Source: Deltaproteobacteria bacterium (GTDB lineage: Bacteria; Desulfobacterota; Desulfarculia; Adiutricales; Adiutricaceae). From it: a stretch of DNA of 32,841 nt. The notes beneath the pieces are model-generated. The model was not told the origin of the DNA. It saw nothing but the letters and a program-made list of their open reading frames with translations, and did no database searches. The stretch is from contig JAISMF010000018.1 of assembly GCA_031276865.1 (NCBI GenBank), positions 1 to 32,841 on the forward strand, given 5' to 3'. Shown here one piece after another: positions 26,173 to 32,841 of the stretch. Each line of letters starts with the position of its first letter. The stretch's first letter is position 1. The position numbers were made by a program, and so were the translations under genes.

Positions 26173-26829
26173 GGAAACCTTAAATCCGGCGTTCGCATGG
26201 TTTCAGGCGCCGTTTTAGCGTTCCGGCCCCGCTTTTCATTTCCGGCGAAAGACGGCGAAGCGGAAAGCGACCCTAAGGAGATCCAAAAAAAAGAAGCGCG
26301 CCCGCCTAATAGACATCATACCGCGGACGCCACCCAGAGTGGCGGGAAAAAGGCCGAAGGAAGCAACCCTATGGATCGGAAAGACGGGGGAAAACGGGAA
26401 AAGCGGAAGGAAAACGGGAGAAAAGGAACGCCGAGCCGCCGAGACGGCGGACAAGACGGGGAAAAAAGACGCGTTCCCCAAGAGAGACGGGAAAGGCGGG
26501 AAGAGGCGGGGGCGGCGCCGGAATGGGCCGACGCCGGAATGGGCCTGGGCGGGGAGGAGTCGAGCGCCGGAATGGGGCCGGGCGCCTGGACGGGCCGGGC
26601 GTAAGGGATCGAAGGCCGGCGGCTCCCGCCGCCGGCCTTCGGTCACTCTCAATGGTCCTTCCCCAACGGTCCTTCCCAGGCCGCGTCCACCGACCGCGGA
26701 TGTTTTTCCGGCCTATGGCCTTGAAGGCGCCGCTCCTCGGCCCTAGGGTGTTCAGCCAAGAACGAAAGGAGGCTGCGGGGGGAAAGCTCGAAGCGTCTCC
26801 GCCGCGGAGCGGGGGGTTTTTCGGCCATC
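26173..26829. other. Gene-free, purine-rich spacer
   Basis: No gene is credited between the first Sel1 protein and the regulator. About 26340-26600 the + strand is rich in runs of G and A. Open frames on both strands are R/P/G-rich and mutually overlapping, as expected of GC-rich non-coding DNA. A hairpin at 26610-26641 is listed separately. Confidence 0.45.
26610..26641. repeat. Perfect 14-bp GC hairpin
   Basis: CGAAGGCCGGCGGC and GCCGCCGGCCTTCG pair perfectly around the loop TCCC. No clear T-run follows. It lies about 190 bases past the stop of the Sel1 gene and might protect or end its transcript. Confidence 0.55.
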
Positions 26830-28227
26830 CTAATGGTTCCGGGAACCGGAGCCGCCCGCGGGCGGATCGTCGAATCCCTCTCCGGTATCCGACCACCCTG
26901 ACATAGCCTTCGCCTCCCGGGCCTTGTTCCGCCACCTTTCCGCCTCGGCGGGATCTTTCGGAACGCCCAGGCCGCGATCTAAGACGCGGGCCATATTTTT
27001 CATGCACTCCACGCTCCCCATCTCCGCGCCCCGAAGATACATATCCGCGGCCTTCTCCAGGTCTCTAGAGACGCCCAGGCCCTTCTCGAGTATGCGGCCC
27101 AAGTTTAAGATGGCCGCGGGCACCCCCCGCGCGGCCGCGAGGACGATCCATTTCAGGGCTTCGGCGTAGTCCTTGCGGACGCCCTTGCCGTCCAAGTACA
27201 TGAAGCCCAGATCGGCCTGAGCGTACTCGAAACCCTGTTCGGCCCCGAGGCGGTACCATTTCAAGGCCTGGGCGAAGTCTTTAGGGACGCCCTGACCATC
27301 CTCGTACATGCGGCCGAGAGTGTCCTGCGCCGGAGCGTAACCCTGTTCGGCCGAGCGGCGGTACCATTTCGCGGCCTCGACGAAATCTTGGGCGACGCCG
27401 CGGCCCGCTTGAAGCAGCGTTCCGATGACGTACTGGGCCGAAGCAAGGCCGCTTCCAGCGGCCTTCTTCAGCCACTCCATGGCGCCTTCCAAGTCTTTCT
27501 CGACGCCCCGGCCGGTAAGGAGCATCAAGGCGTAATTGTACTGGCACTGGACGTCCCCCAGCTGGGCGGCCTGGCGGAAGCATTCCGTGGCCTTGACGGA
27601 GTCTTTGGGAACGCCCCGGCCGTTTAGGAGCACTAAACCGTATTCGAAAAGGCCCTCGCGGAGGCCCTTCTCCGCCGCGAGCTTGTGCCATTTCGCGGCC
27701 TCGCGGTCGTCTTGGGCGACGCCGCGCCCCTCGTTTAACATCACGCCGTAGCGGTAGCAGGCCTCGGCGACGCCCTCAAGGGCCGCGCGGCGCAGCCATT
27801 TCGCCGCCTCGCGGTCGTCCCGGGGGAGAAACTCGTTATCCTGGCCGTAAAAGACGCCGAGATCGGTCTGCGCCCGGGGATGCCCCCCCTCGGCCGCCAA
27901 CTTAAACCATTTAATGGCCTCGGCCTCGTTTCCGCCCGCGCCCAAAAAGGTCGCGAGGCAGTACTGAGCATCGATGAAGCCCTGATCGGCGGCGAGCCGA
28001 ATCCATTTTTCCGCCTCCCTGTCGTCCTGGGGGACGCCATGACCTTTCATATACATGAACGCCACGTTGAGCTGGCCCGGGGCGTCCCCCATGTCGGCGG
28101 CGCGACGGTACCATTTCATGGCCTCCGAGTAATCCGGAGGCGCGTCCACCCCCAAATAGAGCGCGTCCGCCTTTCCCACGCTCTCCACCGCGGCCGGGTC
28201 TCTTTTTTTCATGTCGTACTTTTTCAT
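26830..28227 (-). CDS. Sel1-repeat protein (12 repeats)
   Basis: 465 residues made almost wholly of about 12 Sel1-like repeats of about 36 residues, each with the pattern EAxKWYRxAAExGxxxAQxxLGxMYxxGxGVxxD (examples: EAMKWYRRAADMGDAPGQLN and QALKWYRLGAEQGFEYAQAD). These form a curved helical scaffold that binds partner proteins. There is no signal peptide or membrane segment, so it is cytoplasmic unless exported by a non-Sec route. The end, GGSGSRNH, resembles that of the neighbouring Sel1 protein. The start has AAAGGGCGAGAGAGAAGAA upstream. It lies 128 bases downstream of the second Sel1 gene and is probably co-transcribed with it. The partner is unknown. Confidence 0.85.
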   Translation of the reverse strand: MKKYDMKKRDPAAVESVGKADALYLGVDAPPDYSEAMKWYRRAADMGDAPGQLNVAFMYMKGHGVPQDDREAEKWIRLAADQGFIDAQYCLATFLGAGGNEAEAIKWFKLAAEGGHPRAQTDLGVFYGQDNEFLPRDDREAAKWLRRAALEGVAEACYRYGVMLNEGRGVAQDDREAAKWHKLAAEKGLREGLFEYGLVLLNGRGVPKDSVKATECFRQAAQLGDVQCQYNYALMLLTGRGVEKDLEGAMEWLKKAAGSGLASAQYVIGTLLQAGRGVAQDFVEAAKWYRRSAEQGYAPAQDTLGRMYEDGQGVPKDFAQALKWYRLGAEQGFEYAQADLGFMYLDGKGVRKDYAEALKWIVLAAARGVPAAILNLGRILEKGLGVSRDLEKAADMYLRGAEMGSVECMKNMARVLDRGLGVPKDPAEAERWRNKAREAKAMSGWSDTGEGFDDPPAGGSGSRNH

Positions 28228-28355
28228 TTCTTCTCTCTCGCCCTTTCTTTAAAGCGGGCGCCGCTTAAAAGGGCCAAATCATCTAAAAAACACCCGAAAG
28301 GATCCGGGCGGAAAAGCCCTCATGGAAGCGCCTCCGGTTATATGTTTCGACGCTC

Positions 28356-29678
28356 CTAATGCTTCCTGGATCCGGAAGCGCCTTTGAAGGGATCTTTCCC
28401 GCTTAAAAAATCCGTCGAAACGGACGAGGCGCCCACTTTCTCGGCCTCGCTTCGCCATCTTTGGGCCTCTTCCAGGTCTTGGGGCGCTCCCAGGCCGCGC
28501 TCCAAGAGGTAGGCCAAATTGATCATGGAGTCGCGGTGCCCGCGCTCGGCCGCCCGCCGAAAACATTCCACGGCCTTCCGGTCGTCTTGGGGGACGCCCA
28601 CTCCTTGGTGATGCATAAGACCAATATTGAAGAGACCCATGACCTCACCCCCCTCGTCCGCGAGGCGGAACAATTTCAAGGCCTCGTCTAGGTCCTGGGG
28701 GACGCCCCGGCCTATTTTATACAGGAATCCCAAATGGGACCGAGCCGCCCCGTCCCCCGCGTCGGCCGCGAGCCTCAGCCATTTCACGGCCGCGGCCGGA
28801 TCCGCGGGGCCGCCCTCGCCTCTAAGGAGCATGAGCCCGAGTTCGCGGCGGGCCTCGACGAGGCCCGCCTCCGCGGCCTTCCGGAGCCATTTCAAAGCTC
28901 CGGCGGGGTCCCGACGGGCTTCCATGGTATCCCGCAAGATTAAAGCCAATTCGAACTGGGCATGGACGATATCCCGCTCCGCCGCGAACTTGAACCGTTT
29001 AAGGGCTTCCACGCGGTCCTGGCGTCCGCCCCGGCCTAAAAGGAGCATCCGGCCGAGCATGTAGGAAGCCTCGGGCACGTCGTCTTCCGCCGCGAGCCTC
29101 AGCCACTTCACGGCCTCGAAGTCGTCTTGGGGGACGGAACCCTGGCCGTTCGCGTAAATGAAGCCAAGATTGGAGCGGGCGACCGCGAGTCCCTTTTCGG
29201 CCGCGAGCCGGAGCCATTTCACGGCCTCGGCCGTACCCCGGCCGTCGTCCAAGGTCACGGCGAGGGCGAACTGGGCCTCGGGAAGGCCCTGTTCGGCCGC
29301 GAGGCGCAGCCATTTCTCAGCCTCCCTGGCGTCTTTGGGTCCGCCCTGGCCGTACGCCCATAGGACTCCCAATGAGTAGCGCGACAAGGCGTCCCCCAGA
29401 TCGGCGGCCATGAGGTACCATTTCCTGGCCTCGGCTAGATCTTTGGGAACGTCTCGGCCGTGGGAATAGGCCTGACCCAGCTGGTAAAACAGTTTGGAAG
29501 CGAGATCCTTGTCTTTCAAGTCGTTGGTCATCAGTTTCACGGCCTTTAAAATCGGCATCCCGCCCAAGGCCATGATTAAGGCTCCGGGCCCCTCCCGGCC
29601 GCCTTGGCTTTTCTGGCTCTTCTTCCCCTTGTCGGAGATAAGTTTCAAAGCCGGTTTTCCATTTTTCGGCTCGTCCAT
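28356..29678 (-). CDS. Sel1-repeat protein (10 repeats), paralogue of its neighbour
   Basis: 440 residues. The start at 29678 (MDEPKNGKPALKLISDKGKK) has AAGGA eight bases upstream; the frame is open for another 164 codons, but that part is R/P/G-rich and without a site. A charged N-terminus and a short hydrophobic stretch (ALIMALGGMPILKAVKLM, too short and polar to be a clear membrane helix) precede about 10 Sel1 repeats such as EAEKWLRLAAEQGLPEAQFA and AAVKWLRLAADAGDGAARSH. The C-terminus FKGASGSRKH echoes the SGSRNH tail of the downstream paralogue, and both have a similar final repeat (GLGxPxDxxEAxRW). It is likely a duplicated scaffold gene pair. Function is unknown; Sel1 proteins serve in signalling, secretion control and host interaction. 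Confidence 0.83.
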   Translation of the reverse strand: MDEPKNGKPALKLISDKGKKSQKSQGGREGPGALIMALGGMPILKAVKLMTNDLKDKDLASKLFYQLGQAYSHGRDVPKDLAEARKWYLMAADLGDALSRYSLGVLWAYGQGGPKDAREAEKWLRLAAEQGLPEAQFALAVTLDDGRGTAEAVKWLRLAAEKGLAVARSNLGFIYANGQGSVPQDDFEAVKWLRLAAEDDVPEASYMLGRMLLLGRGGRQDRVEALKRFKFAAERDIVHAQFELALILRDTMEARRDPAGALKWLRKAAEAGLVEARRELGLMLLRGEGGPADPAAAVKWLRLAADAGDGAARSHLGFLYKIGRGVPQDLDEALKLFRLADEGGEVMGLFNIGLMHHQGVGVPQDDRKAVECFRRAAERGHRDSMINLAYLLERGLGAPQDLEEAQRWRSEAEKVGASSVSTDFLSGKDPFKGASGSRKH

Positions 29679-30617
29679 AACCTGTTCCTTTCGCTTAAAT
29701 CCGAATCCCGCCGGAAAGCTCGGGGGTAGGGGCCCCAAGGCTTCCTCCGGGGCTTCCGGCGGTAATTCCTCCGGGGTCCGGAGAAAAGGGGCGCCCTTAT
29801 AAATTAGTTCCAAACCGGGTGAACCGGACCCCCTGGTCCTCAGCCCAGGGCCCGAAGCCTCGGCCTCCCTGGCGGGTTTGAGAAGCGCCTTAAGCGCTCC
29901 GCCCGCGTCCCGGACTGTATCAAACCGCCCGCGGGGAATCAAGGCGGACTTTTCAGCCCGCCTCTTCTCTGGGAAATCAAGGCGGACCCGCATGGATCTT
30001 CTTCTCGAACGCGTATCGCGGCGGACTTTTCCGGCCCTTCGTAACGGTAGGGGCGAAAAGGGTGGGCGCTTCCCGGACCCGGTCGGAACGACGGATTCGG
30101 GTTCGAAGCCGCCCGAGCCGCCCCGTTTCGGAGCCCTTACTCCCGCCCGAGCTCCGAAACGATCGAGCAAAGCTTAGCGCGGCCTCGGGGGGCGTCTTGA
30201 CCCTTTTCCGGCGTTTGGCGGCACGCGCCCGGCCGCCGCTTCCCTTCGCCTCCGGCCGGAAGCCTTTAAAAAAGAGTCCGCCCTGTCCGGGGGAACTCCC
30301 CTAGGGGCTTTTAGAACCCTTAGAGGCGTATCCGCCTGGCCTGAAAAAAACGGAGGGGCGGGCTTCCTCCCAAAAACCGCGCTACGGGCGTCCCGGGAGG
30401 CGCTGGAGGCTCTTAGGCGTCGCCAAGGACGCTTTTTTGACGTCCCTCCCCATGCCCGCCCCCGCTAATCAGGACTATAGGCCCCGCTCCGAGCCCGTTT
30501 CGAAGCGCGTGACGCGGATTCCAACAGGTGGCTACGCTCTCCGGACCCGTTGGCCGCGAAAGGGGAAGACATCTTCACTTAAATTCGTCGCAAGGTCGAC
30601 TTGCTCCGCATGGAGGC
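29679..30617. other. Gene-free GC-rich spacer
   Basis: No gene is credited. The open extension of the second Sel1 gene (to 30170 on the - strand) is the only long frame and looks non-coding. A repeated AATCAAGGCGGAC near 29938 and 29978 is the only internal repeat noticed. Confidence 0.45.
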
Positions 30618-30646
30618 TTGACACGGCTAAAATGTTCAGCTATAAA
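30618..30646 (+). promoter_or_regulatory. Sigma-70-type promoter of the restriction-modification remnant
   Basis: TTGACA (30618-30623) and TATAAA (30641-30646) are separated by exactly 17 bases, about 97 bases before the hsdM remnant's start. This is a near-consensus housekeeping promoter. Confidence 0.65.
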
Positions 30647-30742
30647 AAAGAATCAAATTTGTTACGGACATTATCATATTTTTCGCCGATTAATCGATAA
30701 TGAATTTTTGTAAAAAGGATTATATTTCGCCGGACGATAAAA

Positions 30743-30981
30743 ATGAGCGAGAACTCGCCGAAACTCCATAGTAACATCCGGGAAATCGCCAACGATCTAC
30801 GTGTCGGAGTTGACGGCCGTGATTTCAAGCGTTATGTCCTTGGAATCGGGAGGATCCCCGCAGGGACGTCGATATAAAGCGATATAACGCTGATTTTGGC
30901 GTAATAGCGGAAAAAGATGATAAACTATAAAAAGAGAGCGCTTTGATTATTACTGAAATTGAGAGTGACAACCATGAGTAA
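30743..30981 (+). pseudogene. hsdM: hsdM remnant: both ends kept, middle deleted
   Basis: The frame from ATG 30743 encodes the start of a type I methyltransferase subunit (IREIANDLRVGVDGRDFKRY, then VLG; compare the usual IANDLRGxVDGWDFKxYVLG) and is open to 30877. Overlapping it, the next frame from about 30841 encodes the typical C-terminal helix: NREDPRRDVDIKRYNADFGV then IAEKDDKL, a TAA at 30928-30930, and KESALIITEIESDNHE ending in TAA 30979-30981. That stop overlaps the hsdS start (ATGAGTAA), as in intact type I operons. HsdM normally has about 500 residues, so some 400 or more codons, including the AdoMet-binding and NPPF catalytic motifs, have been lost. The remnant cannot methylate DNA. 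Confidence 0.75.
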
Positions 30982-32170
30982 ACTTCAATCATTGATGGAA
31001 AAAATATCACCGAACGGAGTGACTTACGATGCGCTGGGAAATATCGCGCGAGTCTCAAAAGATAGGATACATTCAAACGATATCAATGCCAACAACTATG
31101 TTGGAGTCGATAATTTATTACCAGATAAACAAGGAAAGATTAATTCATCATATCCTCCGAATAGCGGTAATTTTACAAAATACAACGAGAATGACATTTT
31201 AATTGGCAATATTAGACCTTATCTCAAAAAAATTTGGAAAGCCGACGGTACAGGAGGCGCTAGTGGAGATGTATTAGTTTTACGAATCACAACTCAAGAT
31301 ATAACGCCAGATTATTTGTATTATGTATTATCATCTGATAATTTTTTTTCATATAACATGCGACATGCGAAGGGCGGCAAAATGCCACGGGGCAGTAAAG
31401 ACGCTATTTTAAAATATTTATTACCTATCCCGCCACTTCCCATCCAAAAAGAAATAGTCCGCATACTCGACACCTTTACAGAGCTGCGGGCAGAGCTGCG
31501 GGCAGAGCTGCGGGCAAGAAAAACGCAATATGAATATTATCGTGATTTAATTATGAATTTAAATAATAATACTGATATTGCTTGGACATCATTGGGAGAT
31601 GTATGTATACAAACGTCCAATATCAATTGGAAAAATGTTAAAAACACAGAATATCAGTACATTGACTTAACTTCAGTTGATAGATATACTCATAGCATCA
31701 ATAATACATCTATAATTTCTAATACTAACGCTCCAAGCAGAGCACAAAAGATAGTATATTTAAACGATATTATTTTTGGAACAACGCGCCCTACATTAAA
31801 ACGCTATTGTGTGATTACTAAAAATTATGATGGACAAATTTGTAGTACGGGTTTTAGTGTTTTACGAGCCAATACAAAAATAATCTTACCAAAATTCATC
31901 TACTATGTTATTGGAACGACTAAATTTAATGATTATATTGAACAACAACAACAAGGCACAGCTTATCCAGCAATTTCTGATAGTGAAATTAAATAATATT
32001 CTTTCCAAATTCCATCTTTACAAGTTCAAAGTAAGATAGTTGGCATTTTGGATAGTTTTTCATCTCTAACAACAGACATCGTTTCGGGCTTACCCGCTGA
32101 AATTGAAGCAAGACGAAAGCAATACGAATACTACAGAGAACAACTTCTTACCTTTAAGAGGGCGGAATAA
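30974..32170 (+). pseudogene. hsdS: Type I restriction specificity subunit, interrupted by a stop codon
   Basis: The intact gene would encode 398 residues; a TAA at 31994-31996 cuts it to 340. HsdS reads the DNA target through two recognition domains joined by conserved helices. Here the first domain is about 1-155, the central helix (IPPLPIQKEIVRILDTF ... KTQYEYYRD) about 158-195, the second domain about 200-340, and after the stop the last conserved helix continues in frame (IPSLQVQSKIVGILDSF ... EARRKQYEYYREQLLTF) to 32170. The opening MSKLQSLMEKISPNGVTYDA is of the I-C type. The central helix holds three 12-bp repeats (31481-31516). Low GC marks horizontal origin. The truncated product lacks one dimer-forming helix, and its methyltransferase partner is also destroyed. 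Confidence 0.85.
31481..31516 (+). repeat. Three 12-bp repeats in the hsdS spacer
   Basis: GAGCTGCGGGCA is repeated three times without change (31481-31492, 31493-31504, 31505-31516), encoding E-L-R-A three times. It occupies the same place as the TAEL repeats of EcoR124-type HsdS, where the number of repeats (two or three) sets the distance between the two half-sites recognised in DNA. Copy change by slippage or recombination would keep the frame. Confidence 0.9.
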
Positions 32171-32614
32171 GCCACGGCTTTCCTTATTTCAGCCTAGCGG
32201 ACACGCGCCGCGTTTTGGGAATATCGGAGGCTGAGGCGGGAACAAGATCAGTTTTCCGGCCGGATGCTCTTTTTCGCCTCCCCAGGGTCGGCTAAGGCGC
32301 TTTACCACGGGAAACTTGGGAAACAATCTTCGCCCGGCGCTCAAAAAGGGGCCTCTCCTGGGCTTTTTTCAAAAAACTGCGGGGTTATAAGTAAGGGTTT
32401 TTCCCGAAAATCCTGATTTCAGGGGGCCAGGCGGAGGGCCCTGGAGTTCCGGAAAGAGACGGATTCCCCGGCGAGGATTAATCGGGCGTAAAAAGAGACT
32501 CAAATCTGAATTTTGCCCGCTAATTGTATTGTTTATAAATAATAACAACTTATATATAAAATACAGTACGAGATTTTTTTTGTTATTTTGTTGTTAAAAT
32601 CGGAAAACATAAAG
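32171..32614. other. Gene-free spacer at the right side
   Basis: No gene or clear signal is seen between the hsdS remnant and the last terminator; GC-rich to about 32500, then AT-rich. Confidence 0.5.
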
Positions 32615-32652
32615 CCGCACCCACGATTATAAGCGGGGTGGTGCGAGTGCGG
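32615..32652 (-). terminator. Possible terminator of the right-edge gene
   Basis: CCGCAC (32615-32620) pairs with GTGCGG (32647-32652), and an inner GTGGTGC can pair with part of the opposite arm. On the - strand the structure directly follows the stop codon and runs into CTTTATGTTTT. Moderate evidence only. Confidence 0.4.
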
Positions 32653-32841
32653 TTAAAACTCTTCCTTGCCTACAAGATAGCTGTTTATCCTGACGCTTAC
32701 GCATCCGACCACATAAATATAACTGTCTTCAGGCGTCCCGCGCGTCTCCCAGGTGATTTCACCTTTTCCGCTTTTTTGGGATTTAAGATCCGCCACCACC
32801 AGCCATCCCTCTTTAACAAGCAAGTCATCCACACGACTGAG
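32653..32841 (-). CDS. 3' end of an unidentified gene running off the window
   Basis: 62 codons plus TAA are visible (RVDDLLVKEGWLVVADLKSQ then KSGKGEITWETRGTPEDSYI and YVVGCVSVRINSYLVGKEEF). The sequence alternates strand-like segments and looks like a beta-rich C-terminal domain. The start lies outside the window. No family is recognised. Confidence 0.6.
   Translation of the reverse strand, partial: LSRVDDLLVKEGWLVVADLKSQKSGKGEITWETRGTPEDSYIYVVGCVSVRINSYLVGKEEF

Noticed and set aside
29679..30170. 164-residue N-terminal extension of the second Sel1 protein
   Set aside because: The extension is low-complexity R/P/G sequence, whereas the internal ATG at 29678 has a properly spaced AAGGA and begins a sensible protein.

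Overview
The window reads like part of the chromosome of a flagellated Gram-negative bacterium. Flagellar cap and chaperone genes, an outer-membrane porin ending in phenylalanine, sigma-54 promoters and a sigma-54 response regulator, an AmmeMemoRadiSam protein A and a ferredoxin-tailed aldo/keto reductase together suggest an anaerobic Desulfobacterota-like (former deltaproteobacterial) organism. That placement is an inference from gene content; no rRNA or tRNA gene is present to confirm it. The core genes are GC-rich. Intergenic spaces are long (often 0.5-1.3 kb), and several loci are visibly decaying (phage genes, type I restriction genes), as in a genome undergoing reduction or domestication.

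Layout. (1) 1-6519: a flagellar block on the + strand, with a glycosyltransferase-TPR protein (596-2893), fliD (3525-5882) and fliS (6012-6446). Textbook sigma-54 -24/-12 elements stand before the first and last genes, and a sigma-28-like box before fliD. (2) 6520-12578: a gene-poor stretch with an IS110-like fragment and the wreck of a tailed phage. Two adjacent virion genes, a probable major capsid protein (8902-9855) and a probable structural partner (9865-10644), are intact, while the recognisable coding fragments around them carry stops and frameshifts. (3) 12579-14276: a protein with a primase/Toprim-like C-terminus. (4) 14439-19772, all on the - strand: porin with a folded leader, aldo/keto reductase, and AMMECR1-domain protein. 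(5) 19773-24155: mostly non-coding AT-rich DNA holding a GT2-GtrA membrane glycosyltransferase (+) and an orphan 136-residue gene (-). (6) 24156-29678, - strand: a sigma-54 response regulator with two Fis-type DNA-binding motifs, followed by an 18-bp tandem repeat that can encode a hexapeptide-repeat peptide, and two paralogous Sel1-repeat proteins. (7) 30618-32170: a broken type I restriction-modification locus. hsdM has lost its middle, and hsdS carries three copies of a 12-bp repeat in its spacer and a nonsense codon. (8) The end of an unidentified - strand gene runs off the right edge.

Working together. The flagellar genes look co-regulated by sigma-54, and the glycosyltransferase may modify flagellin or other surface protein. 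The regulator at 24280-26091 is the type of protein that activates such promoters, but nothing in the sequence links it to these particular ones. The most unusual material is the capsid pair preserved inside a decayed phage, the Toprim-like protein with an unrecognised N-terminus, the repeat peptide behind the regulator, and the I-C type hsdS spacer repeat in a dead restriction locus.
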